The notes under the pieces: generated by a model | Database searches by the model: none | The model's input: only the letters and a program-made list of their open reading frames with translations | What the model was told of the DNA's origin: nothing | Position numbers and translations under genes: made by a program | In this document: positions 43,616-56,675 of the stretch, piece after piece | Layout: every line of letters starts with the position of its first letter | Position numbering within the stretch: the first letter of the stretch is position 1 | Assembly: GCA_963971575.1 (NCBI GenBank) | Contig: OZ020616.1 | Coordinates: forward strand, 41,320,250-41,384,249 | Origin: Liopterus haemorrhoidalis | Lineage: Eukaryota > Arthropoda > Insecta > Coleoptera > Dytiscidae | Reading direction: 5' to 3' | DNA: 64,000 nt

Positions 43616-44859
43616 TCCTACTTAACTTTTTAGTTATAAAGCAGACGTCTACACAGTATTACTGGAAAAATATTCTTCACAATTCACTAGTCGAAGCTTT
43701 ATGTCTATTAACAAGTCGGAAGAAGTGAACAGTTTCTTCATTTTGCAAAAAGCAGACATTCCTTGCTCTATCCGGCGTCTAATTTGAAGAGAGTCTTCTT
43801 CAGTGTCATCCAGTTCACTCTTTTAATTTTGTCTTCACCCACATATAAATGTTAGACCTTACAGTTTCATTTCTTCTTTATAATTTCGGTTTTTTTACGG
43901 TTGATAACCAACTCTTTTGTTATATCTTCATTTTTTGCTTATCTAATAGTGTTACTGCAGGATCTTGTACAGACATTATTAAATACTTTTTAAATTATGT
44001 GTCACTAAAATTTGGCTCTTGATATATTGTTAAACTTTATTAATTATTAAAAGTGATTGCACTAATTTATTTTCATATATTGCAACAGTAACCCTATCTC
44101 TTTTTCGTTCTTTTTCCTAATTCAGCAATATATTTTAAAGCTAACGTCGTAAGGATCTCAAATATCGTTGATTCAGTATATCCCTGCTTGTCTCTCGTCC
44201 TGTACGGGCGCTATATTTCACAAGGAGACGTTTACCGACGTTCACAGGCGCAGTACAAGAACAAGGAAGAAGACAGGGAAGGAAATTTATAAATGAAACA
44301 GTATTATTTTAGCTAAGGTACTGCAGAACAATTTGTTTTATTTTAGACGTCAACGGGGACATTCTGGGTTATTTAACTCTTTTGTCCTAATTATTAAGAC
44401 TGTAAGTTACGGATTGGAATACCAAATTTAGTCAATATAACGAAAAAAATCAATTTATATATTATTTCTTTATTTGTTAAGCAACTAAAACCTAACTTTT
44501 TTTTTAGTCTTGTTAATTCTGCAAAAAAAGAAATGCAGCCACGGCTTGTGCTGTAGAAATGTGATTGTTGCTAGGTACCAGTTATTTTAGGTTATCTAAG
44601 CTAAAATTTACGAACTATACACTTTTTCTAGATAAATATTTATTTTTGTACAAAAGTACGTGTAATGAAATAAAAATTAAGTATCTCTGAAGTACTTTTC
44701 CACGGCTAAGCCAGGAATATACGAATGGTCAGCTATTTTAACGCAGAAGTCAAGTTTTTCAAAGCGAAGAAGGAAGCAATGTATGAAACGAATTATATTT
44801 CTTTATCATTGTTCAAAAAATAGTTATAAGAATTATTTTTTATCCTTTATCATCTATTC
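43616..44859. other. Spacer without recognised genes
   Basis: AT-rich. A moderately GC-rich patch at 44190-44280 (CCTGTACGGGCGC, GACGTTCACAGGCGC) is not recognised. No transposon ends found. Confidence 0.4.
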
Positions 44860-45763
44860 ACTTAGTTTTTTCTAAAACTGTAGAAAAAGTGCTTTACAAA
44901 CAAATAACGCAATAACCACAACTGATGCCGTTTTGAACTTCATCGGTTGTATTGTGGACGCATTGGAAGCTGGTGAATACTGTGTTGGTACCTTCTTAGA
45001 TCTCAGCAAAGCATATGACTGCATCTCGCATAACATTTTAATAAATAAGCTACATGTTTATGGTTTTGATGAAAACAGCTACTCCTTGCTTAGATCATTT
45101 CTATCGGATAGAAAACAATTTACTCAGCTTGGCAACAATAAATCTAAAACTCTTTCTTTACAGTTTGGTGTTCCGCAAGGTTCCATACTTGGTCCGTTAC
45201 TATTTTAAATATATGTTAATGACCTACCCCTTTTTATGACTTCTAAAACAATTCTCTACGCAGACGACACAACATTGTTAACGAGAAACTTCAATCCCTC
45301 CTTTTGTGCCCTCTTTTCCGAGAATAGATCCTTGAGAGTCGAAGCAAATTATTGGTTTAACACCAATAAACTATGCTTACACGCGGACAAATCCCAGACT
45401 CTGCTGTTTACTACTAGAAAACTTAATTTTAAAAAACCTCGTTACGTAAAGTTTCTTGGAATCCACGTAGATCCTCATTTACGTTGGGACCAACACACTA
45501 AATTTCTTAGTCGAAATCTTAGGTCCACTGCCTACAGAGCCGAATGTTGGGATTATTTTACAAGTCTCAAAATAACGACCTTACCAGCATTATACATTTA
45601 TAATTGCCTCTTACTAATACATAAGAATTTGAGCAAATTCACTACTCTTGGAGACTCGCATGAGTACAACACTCGCTTAAAAAATGTACCTTCGCTTGAA
45701 CAAATCCAGAAATTGCTGAAATTATTATTGTATACAATTTTTCAACGTGTTCCCCGAGGATAT
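44860..45763 (+). pseudogene. LINE reverse transcriptase (palm and thumb), split by an LTR
   Basis: The frame gives TVEKVLYKQIT, then after a short deletion VLNFIGCIVDALEAGEYCVG, TFLDLSKAYDCISHNILINK, LSLQFGVPQGSILGPLLF, a TAA, then IYVNDLPLF and TILYADDTTLLTRNF. FLDLSKAYD (motif A), GVPQGSILGP (motif B) and YADD (motif C) are the RT palm motifs. Further on are YVKFLGIHVDPHLRWDQHTK and HEYNTRLKN, typical of Jockey/CR1-like elements. The copy is 5'-truncated, lacking endonuclease and fingers. LTR-2 copy A interrupts it at 45764, and its 3' end continues after 46311. Confidence 0.9.
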
Positions 45764-46311
45764 TGTCACATAGGTAATCCTAGGTTAAGATTACGACATC
45801 TAGACATTGTGACGGTCAGCTGTCTGATTAAAAACTATTCGTCAGCGTCTGACGTATGTGGCCTGATTACGAAAATGCAGACATCGTATTTTCATAATGA
45901 GGAAATATTTGTCATGACGAATGAATATTGGAACTGGGTTAATTTTCGTTACAAAAAGGCTGGAAGTCACAAGATATGGAGGCAGTGGAACATAGCCAAC
46001 TCCGCTGCACGTATTAGTCCAGAAGGTGACGACCACGACACTGACGCCAGATTCTTGTATCGAGGGTGAAGCCAAGCAAGTAGTGACCATGTTAGTGGGA
46101 GAAGACTTCTCCAGGTTCCTCGACTCCCGGATGGGTAGACCCCGCCTCGGAGATAGGTCCAAGCCGATCCTGGCCAACACGGGGTGGACCGAAGACTTCC
46201 CCAACTCCATGAACCAATTCAAACATTATTTTGTAAATGTGATATACATACTTAATAAATTTGTTATGTTGAAACCAGGAGTTGTGTCTCAATCAAACCA
46301 CCCACGTGACA
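45764..46311 (+). mobile_element. Solo LTR, family LTR-2, copy A (548 bp)
   Basis: Begins TGTCACATAGGTAATCC and ends CCCACGTGACA, the most complete LTR-2 copy. An ACTTAATAAA word near 46250 fits a polyadenylation signal. It sits inside a LINE: RT coding runs up to it, and the LINE 3' end resumes right after. The left flank is GATAT but the right flank is ACTAT, so the 4-bp duplication is not conserved; decay or an intrachromosomal recombination could explain this. Open frames across it are not genes. Confidence 0.88.
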
Positions 46312-46470
46312 ACTATCATGCAGAGGATTTTCAAATAAAGTTAAGGACATTTACTGAAAAATCCTGTTTATGATTTTAATAATTTTGAAAACATTGAATT
46401 TTTTATGTGAAATCTTATCTACCTAACAATGAAATTTGGTCAATAAATTATTATTATTATTATTATTAAC
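46312..46470 (+). mobile_element. 3' end of the split LINE with an ATT-repeat tail
   Basis: DFQIKLRTFTEKSCL followed by a stop at 46371 fits the last residues of the LINE ORF2. The AT-rich 3' untranslated region ends in (ATT)n at about 46449-46467. Tails of short tandem repeats, as opposed to poly-A, are typical of CR1/L2/Jockey-related families. Together with 44860-45763 this gives a LINE fragment of about 1.06 kb without the LTR. Confidence 0.7.
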
Positions 46471-48473
46471 TATATTGTTTCTCCAACAGTATGAAATGAA
46501 CAGAGATAACTATTGTTTTCACGCATAGGCGTGAGACGTTTACCATAATAGTATGGTAAACGTCTGTCACCGAACTTATGAAAACGTCATTATTATTTTT
46601 ATATTTAGCGGCGGGCACCTCAAAAATGCTTCGCGGACACCAGGTTTCCGATCCTTGATCTAAAAGAAGCGTATATCAAATATAGAAAAAAATATTGTTG
46701 ATCATGATACGATGATGAATTGTTACTCAAAAGTCATGTGCTAATCAAATCTCTTTTTTTTACAATCCTTGAAATAATTTTTCACTTCTCTGATTGTGTA
46801 TAACCAATATTCAATTCCACTTTGACAAATACAAATGTAAAATCGTAAAACCGTTTACTACCCCGACGTGTAAAAAATAGGGTCAATTCTGGTGTCAAGC
46901 TCGTTATTTGATAACATAAAATTCCACCCCGTCTACATATTAGACAGTGAACGGCATATCAATTCGAAATTATCATGCCATATGGTACAATTCTCTATTA
47001 TAGTGATAAGAGGGAGCATACAAACGTCACATGTACCATATATCTCACTCTAACAATAGAGGAGTTTGTAGTTCTGTCTTTGTTTAATGCAGGGTTATTC
47101 AAACTGTTATCTTTACTGGGGGTTTCTAAGAGTTTGAAAGTACCTCAGGGTGCTGTATGGTGGAGTGGTTATGGTTGTTGGCCACTGTATTGATCGTTGG
47201 GTGGTTTAATATTTAATAATATTCTCTCTATGGAATTAGGCCTATGGTTTTGGAGTATATTTATAAATAGAACTCATGTTAAATATTTATTTATCATATT
47301 TTGAGGAGATTTAGTGAAAATTACGAGAAAAATTGTTGTCCAAATTTTTCCTTGTTAGAAAATTTATCACTTTGGTGACTAAAAGTGCTCATTATTAATT
47401 ATTAATTCACCCAGATTAACTGATCTCTCCAGCTGGAGGGAACTTGTGTAAAGCTGCATTGTGGATAAAATTAGTAGATAGTTTTTACATTTAACGAAAA
47501 CGTTTACAGCTATAAAAATGAATATGTAACAAATTTTGTGACATCTACGATGTAATAAAAGTATTTGTGACTTTTTACGAACCCACCATCAGCGAGATCG
47601 TGATTTCTAACTAAATTTTAATAACAAAATTATAACCACAACTACAGCAATACTTTTTCGTTTCACGATTTTCGAAATTTGTTGAAATTTGTGTGACAGT
47701 ATTTTTTAGGTTATCTCCACTGTGAGATAGCTAATGTGTATTTATATGTGTGTCTCATTAAAAGAGCGCACTAACTATTATCGACAAAGCATAGTGCACA
47801 AGTCATAGCGTATATTCGACTAATTTAAGAGCTGTGAATGCAGCTTAAGCATACAAATCGGAGTGTAGATAAATAAATATTTTTTCTGTGTATATATTTT
47901 TTTAAATAAGGTCAGACATTTACAATTACATATACAATACATGTCATATATATAATTGTTTATGTAAAAAGATAGTTAATCTGTTAATATCCTAAACTTT
48001 TTTTTTCCTTTCTGGTCAAATTCATCTGTTTTTACGGTACAAATAAAAATATAAAATAAAGATTTGACAGTTTTTACATTCCAGAAATTGTGTAAACATA
48101 TTTTTATTTGTTTAATTACTAGTGTGAATATTTACATATGTAGAACACATGTTAAATTCAATTTATTTTGCTGATGTCAGTTTTGACACTGATGACGTTT
48201 TATTAGATTACATTTATATAAGGTAATATTTGTATAAATGCATTAGTTTACTTTGGTTGAGGCTAATTGTACTGTTTATAACACTATATTGTCTTTAGAA
48301 ACAGCTTAAAATATGTAAATTCACTAATTTTTAAAGAAAAGCATGTTTATCTTCGCAAAGCTTCCCAAAAAATTACCGATATCCCATCAACCAATAAAAA
48401 ATGCTGACCGTATGATGCCACTGTGACAATTAAAGCCACTCTAGCAATCACTGGCTGCATTTCCTAGTGATAT
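46471..48473. other. Spacer with one perfect hairpin and a hAT-end-like remnant
   Basis: Perfect 14-bp arms AGACGTTTACCATA and complement at 46534-46547 and 46552-46565 flank a 4-nt loop ATAG. At 46625-46660 CTTCGCGGACACCAGGTTTC and GATCCTTG resemble the right end of a hAT element, but no left partner was found. The remainder (46700-48470) is AT-rich without recognised genes. Confidence 0.45.
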
Positions 48474-49876
48474 TGTCACAAAGGTAATCCTAGGTCAGGA
48501 TTGCGACACCCAGACATTATGACGTTCAGCTGTTTGATTAAAAAACTATTTGTCAGTGTCTAGCATATGTTACCTGATTACGTAATGCATACGCTGCATT
48601 TTCGTAATAAGGATATATTTTTCATGACGAATGAATATTGGAACTAGGTCAAACACAAGTACAAGTACATGGATGTCGTAAGGAATCCGGGCAGAGGAAC
48701 CTAGCCAACTCCTCTACAAGTTCCAGTCAACACTGTGACGACCGATATACCTACGCCATATACCCATACATCTGGTGAACCAAGCAGCAGTACCATGTGA
48801 GTGGTAGAAGGCTGCTCCAGGCTCCTCAACTCCCTTATGGGCAGCCCTCGCCTCGAAGATAGGTCAATACGGGGTGGACCGAAGATTTCTCCAACTCCAT
48901 GGTCAAATTCATACAATTACATTGTAAATTGGATATATTGTAATTCATCATGGTCATGGTGGGACGTTGACAGGAACTCTCTGTGTGATGACCAGCCTCC
49001 ACTTCTAACGATCTTGCGCAGTTCTCAGGACCGTCTCTAGCGGTTCTTGCAATATTTTTAACATTATGTCGATCGAACGTTGCGGAAATCTACGTCTTCT
49101 CCTCTTGCCGTTAACCTTTCCCTGAACAATGGTTCTTTGTAGGTTTTCCGTTCTTCTCGTTATATGGCCTAAGAATTTGAGGATACGGATGTATATAATA
49201 GAAGATAGGCGCATTGGAGGCTTTATTTCTTCGAGTACAGAGATGTTGGTGCTCCTCGCTGTCCACGGAATTCTTAGCATTCGTCTCCAGTAGTACATCT
49301 CAAATGCATCTATCTTTCTTTTGTCGATCTCACGAATTGTCCAGATTTCAGAAGCATATTGAAATATAGAGAATACTAAGGAGTTTACAAGAGAAATTTT
49401 AGTTTCTCTATATACGATTCTGTCTGACCGTACTTTGGTTAGCTGTATCATAGCAGATCTTCCGAGTTGTATTCTTCGCCTTATTTCTTGGTTAAAATCT
49501 CCAGTGTTGTCAATTAGCGAACCTAAGTACACAATTTGTGAAACAACGTCACAATTACCGATTCTATTTATTTCAGGGGAGTTATTTGCCCGATCAACGA
49601 TCATTATTTTTCGGTAATTTATGTCGAGGCCATAATCCTTACTGATTTCTTCGAGTTTTTGTAATAGAACTTGAACTTCTTCTGAACTTCCAGCAACCAA
49701 TGTGGTATCATCAGCAAATCTTAAGTTCGAGATTTTCTAACCACCAACAATTGCACCACCATTCCATTCTTCAAGTACCAGTCTCATAACATGCTCCGTA
49801 CAAGCATTGAAAAAAAGGCTTACTTAATATATTGTATTGTTGGAGCTGCATTGCCATTTAACCACCCACGTGACAA
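48474..49876 (+). mobile_element. LTR-2 copy B, interrupted by a LINE
   Basis: Begins TGTCACAAAGGTAATCC. Homology to copy A runs to about 48938 (ATTGGATATATTGTA). It resumes at about 49826 (TACTTAATATATTG...CCACCCACGTGACA) and ends at 49876. The 890-bp interval is LINE sequence. The left flank is GATAT; the right flank AGTGG does not match. Since unrelated, more GC-rich sequence follows the right end, this may be the 5' LTR of a truncated retrotransposon and not a solo LTR. Confidence 0.85.
49005..49822 (-). pseudogene. LINE reverse transcriptase, palm to C-terminus, inside LTR-2
   Basis: On the minus strand: FNACTEHVMRLVLEEWNGGA, a stop, KISNLRFADDTTLVAGSSEE (motif C as FADD), IMIVDRANNSPEINRIGNCD, VYLGSLIDNTGDFNQEIRRR, then YASEIWTIREIDKRKIDAFE and MYYWRRMLRIPWTARSTN, and KFLGHITRRTENLQRTIVQG near the end. 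The uninterrupted part is 231 codons. 5'-truncated before motif B. The 3' end is near 48940. Same family as 23138-23740. Its intactness suggests it is younger than most LINE copies here. Confidence 0.88.
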
Positions 49877-50210
49877 GTGGTGAAAGAACCATGTTGCTTC
49901 GACCTCGAGGAGCCAGGAAAAATCGTGGAGGCGTCGCGCTACATCTTCTACCAGGAACCAGGACTAGCTATAAGGATTAGAATAAGGAAGATATGGTGGT
50001 CCAGCATGTCCGCACCAACATGATCTACGAGTTGTTCAGAACAGCACGCATTCGCGCTATCCAAGAGCAAGAAACGGTCATTCAAAGTGTTATGTGTTAT
50101 TTTGGAAAGTCATGTCCAAACATTAGGCGTGCTGGTCACTCAAATAATGGATATGCTAGAGCTAAGGTGCCTCCATATGGTCCAGGAAACAGATGACAGA
50201 ATACGACGCA
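49877..50210 (+). other. GC-richer sequence after LTR-2, possible retrotransposon leader
   Basis: Follows directly on the LTR end with AGTGGTGAAAGAACC. Two frames are partly open: one reads FDLEEPGKIVEASRYIFYQE; the other, 67 codons from 49993, reads NMIYELFRTARIRAIQEQET and ends PPYGPGNR. I do not recognise either. The higher GC content and position suggest a primer-binding site plus the start of gag of an LTR element, but no tRNA complement could be confirmed by eye. Confidence 0.3.
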
Positions 50211-51242
50211 CACAAAAATAAACATTGGCAATAATAAATAAAATCTGATGATTCTTCCCAAATTGTAAAAAACGTCTCAATCCGTTTTCTTTCTTTTCGT
50301 TATACTGAAAAATACTTCGTTTAGCGAGGAAATGGTATATTTGTTTTCAGAACATGAGTGTTATTGTCTGATATTTTCAGGGATTAAACAATAATCCCTA
50401 ATTTCAGCAGATCGTTAATCCAAATCCACTTAGTACCACAAATTTAAAATAATTAACCCTATCATTATAATAATAGTTCGGTATAAACACATTGATTTTC
50501 AATTAAGTCATTATCTGATTGTTGCTAACGATCTACTTTAATACAAATCCGATAACTCTGCATTTAACACCTATTGATTCAGTTGTATCACATTCTAAAA
50601 TAAGTGTGAAAGAAACATCATTTGCTTGTGCTGCATACTGATGTACAAGTGGATTAGAACGTGACTTTACTGGAATTTTGTAGATTGTAGTACTTTTTCA
50701 TATTTTTACAAACGTATAAATGTAATACGGTTTTCTTTGTTTCTTAGATTTTAATCATTTGCGTAGGAGAAGACGTCTGTCTCAAAGGCAAAGGAAAATA
50801 ACAAATTACATTTGAATTCCACATAATTTTTTTCACATTTTTTTAAGAATTGTTGTATAAAAAAACTGTTTAGACAAGCGATTCTTAAATTGTGTAATAT
50901 TAAAGTTCTGTGAAGCAAAAGTGCGGTCCCCAAAAATATAAAAAGAAAACATCGGGGACCTAGCCAGTACTAAATACTAAATATGGTTTCAATAAAATGC
51001 AAGACGAATTTGCTTGGGATTTTAAACTGTATTAAACTACTTGAATATTGGATTTTTACGCTAATTAATATACAGTAATAATACTTAACAAGTACCATTA
51101 GTCACTACACTTATACCACAGTTAATCCGCAGTTAACTGGTCCAGGTATAACCCCAAGTAGTCCAGGATAGTCCAGGTATTCGACTAACTAAATCACTCA
51201 GTCACCGTATTGAACTAACTTTGTAACTCAGTAGCTCTGCTT
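50211..51242. other. Spacer without recognised genes
   Basis: AT-rich. TATTAAACTACTTGAATATTG at 51030-51050 is shared with the region upstream of R-III copy 2, so R-III may begin earlier than annotated. No genes. Confidence 0.4.
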
Positions 51243-51380
51243 GAATTTAATCACTTGTCTAACTCTACGCTGGTGTTGAATGCATTAAACCAACTTATTG
51301 ACGAACCTGACTGGCTCACTGAACTGACTCAATCGCTGAAATAAGACTGACTAGACTAATTGTTCTTAATAACTCGCTAT
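51243..51380 (+). repeat. Dispersed repeat R-III, copy 3, interrupted by mariner
   Basis: Contains TTGTCTAACTCTACGCTGG, AACTTATTGACGAACCTGAC, CTCACTGAACTGACTCAATC and AATAAGACTGACTAGAC, aligning to R-III copies 1 and 2. The mariner at 51382 is inserted at its right end. Confidence 0.6.
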
Positions 51381-51381
51381 A

Positions 51382-52263
51382 CGAGGTCTGTTCAAAAAGT
51401 ATCGCGAATTTTGAATTTCCGCGGGTTACGTATATTCGATTTTCGATTTTTTTGTGGCGTTATGTTGGTACTCATGTCTCACACTTATGCCGACAAGTTC
51501 GGCTATTTTGAATGTTCAGTTAATTTTTGACAATTGCTTTGCTTGCACGTGTTTTGGCTCGTCTTCGATTTTTGCCTATACCAAAAAATGGATCAAAGAA
51601 TCTGTATCAAATTTTGAGTGAAAAACAAAATTAAGTGCGCGGACGCATTCCAAATGTGGACTGTGGCATGTGGTGAAGCTACCTTGGACCGAGGCAACGT
51701 TTATCGGTGGTACTAAATATTCTCAGAGGGCCGAAAAGATGTGAACGACGAAAAGCGTACCGGACGCCCGAGCACGTCAACAACAGACGAAAACATTGAT
51801 GAAGTGAAGAAAATAGTATTGACCAATCGTCGATACACCGTTAGAGAAGTTGCTGTGGACCTAAACATATCGATTGGCTCGTGCCATTGGATTTTTACCA
51901 ATGATTTTACAGACATCGTTGCTTGTGCGCGAATTTTTTGCCAAAAACAACACATTAATAATGCCGCAGCCAGCGTATTCCCCAGATCTGCCCCCCTGTG
52001 ACTTTTTCTTGTTCCCGAAACTGAACAGGCCCATGAAAGGACGACGCTACGCTACGAGTGAGAAGATAAAGACGGCATCGAAGGAGGAGCTGAACATGAT
52101 CACGATCATGATCACGATCACATTCGAAGATTGGAAAAAACGTTGGCACAAGTGTATAATATCTGGTGGGGATTACTTTGAAGGGGACAAAATAGATATT
52201 CATGAATAAATAAACGATTTTTGAAAAAACACAATATTCGCGATACTTTTTGAACAGATCTCG
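51382..52263 (+). mobile_element. Internally deleted mariner (882 bp)
   Basis: About 32-bp inverted ends: left CGAGGTCTGTTCAAAAAGTA and right complement CGAGATCTGTTCAAAAAGTA. TA flanks both (51380-51381 and 52264-52265). About 400 bp shorter than a full mariner because the middle of the gene is gone. Confidence 0.93.
51588..52209 (+). pseudogene. Mariner transposase, catalytic centre deleted
   Basis: Starts MDQRICIKF, stop, VKNKIKCADAFQMWTVACGE, and continues to GRKDVNDEKRTGRPSTSTTD and TVREVAVDLNISIGSCHWIF (second HTH). At about 51895-51915 it jumps to SLLVREFFAKNNTLIMPQPA and YSPDLPPCDFFLFPKLNRPM, ending EDWKKRWHKCIISGGDYFEG and DKIDIHE. The deletion removes the first two catalytic Asp residues; the third (PCDFF) remains. 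A small (ATGATCACG)-like tandem run at 52095-52120 replaces part of the C-terminal region. Early stops at codon 10 and in WY-stop-IF are also present. Confidence 0.9.
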
Positions 52264-52265
52264 TA

Positions 52266-53204
52266 CAATCAAAATAGGATATACGTCTTCAAATCTATAA
52301 CTTGAAGAAGAGAGTCAACACAGAACATTGGTTCAAATAAATATAATTACGACGTATTAAAGTCGAACTTAACAGCACTCTGCTAATAATTATAGTTCGG
52401 GCAAACATGTAAAATGACTAATTATCCAGGATCCATTTTAAACTTAAAAGAGGCATCTATTTGATTAATAGGGCTCGGACGTTTTTAGGCAAATCTGTAC
52501 TAACGACATTATTAATGAGATGTTCATAGACGTAGAAAAATTCACATCATAATATCAATAAATGGGTACTCGTTATCTAAAAACATTCATGTCTTATTAA
52601 TACAAATGCTACTACATATGTTTTTCCTTAATGTGCATTGTTGAATGCAATATCATTGTGAGATGTTATCATTGGTAAGAAATGTTATTAAAGAAAAACA
52701 TTTCTTTTAATGCAAACGTCAAATACATTCAAACCTGTAATATTTTGAACCGTTATTTAATCTGTATAAACTTTGCAAGTCCTGTCAACTATCTATTTTT
52801 TTTCTGAACTGTGAACAGAGCTGAACAATAATTCTTATAGGTATTTAGATTTAGAGCATATACTTTCAAACACTTCTTGAATCTATCTACTAATATTCAC
52901 TTTTTTACAAAAATAATAATTGTAGCATTTTTAAAATATATTTCTTTCTGAAAGAAAAATTTGTAGATATTTTTCTTATTGTTATTTATATTTTTATTAT
53001 TTTGGAGATATTAAAATGGCTGAATTAAATTTTTAACAACATAATATGGATTTACTGATCATTTTCAAGTTATTAACGAAAAACAACTGTTTAGTATACT
53101 TTTTAAAAAATATATAATAGGCACAAAAATAAATCATTTAACTCAACACGTCAGTGGAAAGATAAATAGAACTAATGTCTATGGATTACAAGATAATTTT
53201 CATA
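52266..53204. other. Spacer without recognised genes
   Basis: AT-rich; no repeats shared with the rest of the window and no protein similarity noticed. Confidence 0.4.
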
Positions 53205-53206
53205 CC

Positions 53207-53345
53207 AACCAGCGTACCGTAGTGGTAACACATGCGCTCTAGGTTGCTAAGGTTTCGGGTTCGAATCCCGTTCAGGAATGGAATGTTTCAAAGAATAAAA
53301 ATTGTCCTGGTTAATTGCCGAAGCAGCAAAGGCCATAAAAAAAAT
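53207..53345 (+). repeat. tRNA-derived SINE
   Basis: The head reads GCGTACCGTAGTGGTAACAC (box A-like) and TTTCGGGTTCGAATCCCG (a perfect box B with 4-bp T-stem). It is followed by about 65 bp of unrelated body (GAATGGAATGTTTC..., TTAATTGCCGAAGCAGC) and an A-rich tail CATAAAAAAAATTAAAA. The spacing between boxes fits an internal RNA polymerase III promoter. The anticodon arm does not form five pairs and no CCA-compatible acceptor stem closes it, so it is a SINE head, not a tRNA gene. Confidence 0.65.
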
Positions 53346-54365
53346 TAAAACAAGTATCTCGTGACTTCGGCCTTTATTTAAATAATAAAATTACGCAGTT
53401 CTTCAGAGAAATCCAGACCTTCGTATATTAACACAAATTTATTCCGATGACTGCCCCGACTTTTTAAAACCATATTTTAATCAATATCGAAATTATTTTT
53501 GCAGAGCCCCCGTCATTACTTGTGAAGTCGAAAGAACTTACGCCAAGCAGAATAGTTTTTCTAACGAAAATTTAGAAAAATTCTGCATTATAACTCACAA
53601 TTCTGACAAATTCATATAAGTTCATAAAATTACCTTTTTTTATTAGGTGTTTTTTTCATATTTATTTTTATTCAACATTTTCTTTTTGATCATCTGTTTT
53701 TATTAATATTTTCAAGTTGAAAACTATATATGAAAAACCTCAATACGGTGACTATGGTCGGTGTCTAACACAGTAATTAGGATCGTCACAGTTAAATTTA
53801 ATTAGAATACACGAAATTAGACTCATTATGAGCGTATTAAAAATGGCTCAAGTACGAGTTTCGGTTTTGACAAGTTCGGCACATGAATAGAATGAATATT
53901 TTTTATTGAAAAAAAAAAAAACGTGCCGCTTTAAGCCACAGGGACGGCTTAGGCCCAGCTATGTCCTAGCTCTATTGATTAACCTGTAGCATATTTTATA
54001 TTTTAAGAAGAATGCTGACGGATATTTAAATTACATTTTTAATTGGTCACTTTACCTATATATGAAAGTTCGGTCTCTACTAATAATTTACTTATATTCT
54101 GCCTTTTAAGTTCTCAATCCCTTCTCAAGCAAGATTAGTTAATTGTACATAATAATAATTGCCAGATTAAAGTTTAATCCGAATCTCAGTGACATTATAT
54201 TGACGTCACCTTCTCGTCATACACGTGTAGCAATAAACTCACGGTAATTGAAACAGGATTACAATATTTACAATTACAGTTATTTCCGAAAGAGAAATTA
54301 TACAGGGATTAATGGATTTTAATATCAAAAAACTAACTACCGGTTTTGAAATTAGTGATTTTTAG
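53346..54365. other. Spacer without recognised genes
   Basis: AT-rich with an A-run near 53910-53921. No gene or repeat recognised. Confidence 0.4.
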
Positions 54366-55372
<1,007 letters not shown>

Positions 55373-55373
55373 T

Positions 55374-56675
55374 AAGTAAATATTTTACTAAGGACATTTT
55401 AAACATGTGTATATTTAGTTATCTAAACATCTGGAAAACGTCAAAAATAATAGTCATCCCAAAACCAGGTAAAGAAAAAAGTCTACCTGGTAGCTACCGT
55501 CCAATAAGTTTGTTATCATCACTGTCAAAAATCATGGAAATGATAATACTAATTAGACTAAATAAGCACATCAAGAACAATAATATTATGATCAACCAGT
55601 AATTCGGCTTCCGTTCGCATCATTCTACAACTCAACAGCTACTCAGGGTGACTAAGCTCATAACTACCGGCTTCAACGAATTTAAATCAACTGGTGCAAT
55701 ATTTCCGGACGTCGAAAAAGCATTTGACTCTATTTGGCATAACGGATTAATTTATAAATTAAGACACTACAAATTTTCAAACCGAATAATTCATTTAATA
55801 AAATCCTACCTACAGAATAGACAGTTCTTTATTCAAATAAATAAATCTAGCTCAGCAATTCGAACAGCTTTTGTCGGCGTACCTCAGGAATCCCTCCTAG
55901 GCCCTACCCTATACAACATATACATTAACGACATTTCTCAGCCAGCTACTCCAGATATACATCTGGCGATATGTGCAGATGACACTGCTATATTCTGTCA
56001 GGATAATTCCCCAGAATATATAACCACCACCATAAATGACTATATTAAAAAAGCCGAACACTGGTATAAAAGATGGCGAATCAAAATAAATGTAGACAAA
56101 ACCTCAGCAATACTATTCTCTAAAAGACGACATCTGCCTTTCCAGAATATTTCACTAAATGGTAAAATTATAAAATGGAGTAACGACAGTAAATACTTAG
56201 GCGTCACACTAGACAAAAAATTATTATGGCATATCATATTACAAATATTTTAAACAAAGCATATTGCAGACTCTACTATACCCTACGATCAATCGACGTA
56301 GCAAACTCAGTTACTCAAACTCCATCCTTCTATTCAAAACCTTAATATAACCTATTCAAACTTACGCATCACCAGCCTTGGCCTGGACCTGGGCCTGGGT
56401 CTTTGCCGCAAAAACACATTTCTATAAATTACAAATCATACAAAACAAATTTTTAAGAATCGTGGCAAATTGTCCCTACTATGTCCGCAACACAACTATA
56501 ACAAAACGATTTTAAAGTAATACCTATCCAAGACATCATAGTTCAACAAGCCACAACACTGTACGGGCAACTCAAAGGACATCAGAACCCACTGATTGAA
56601 AACCTCGGCAACTACGACGAATACAGCAGGACAAAACACAAGAAACCAAAAATAATAATTGCAAGCCAATAACGA
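55374..56675 (+). pseudogene. Jockey-like LINE reverse transcriptase, 5'-truncated
   Basis: Starts abruptly next to R-II with YLNIWKTSKIIVIPKPGKEK and SLPGSYRPISLLSSLSKIME, then a stop, FGFRSHHSTTQQLL, AIFPDVEKAFDSIWHNGLIY (motif A), VGVPQESLLGPTLYNIYIND (motif B with PQGS changed to PQES), AICADDTAIF (motif C with Tyr/Phe replaced by Cys) and INVDKTSAILFSKRR. A frameshift near 56240 leads to RPIQTYASPALAWTW and NKFLRIVANCPYYVRNT. It lacks endonuclease and gag ORF. Two substitutions in conserved palm motifs plus stops make it inactive. A GTTAGGTTAAG-containing 3' untranslated region follows to about 56835. Confidence 0.92.

Noticed and set aside
45842..46373. Open frames across LTR-2 copy A on both strands
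   Set aside because: They span the LTR and change with each copy; only the last 15 codons (DFQIKLRTFTEKSCL) on the plus strand belong to the LINE end.
53207..53285. tRNA gene
   Set aside because: Box A and box B are good, but the anticodon arm does not pair and no acceptor stem closes the molecule; an A-rich tail follows, which fits a SINE.
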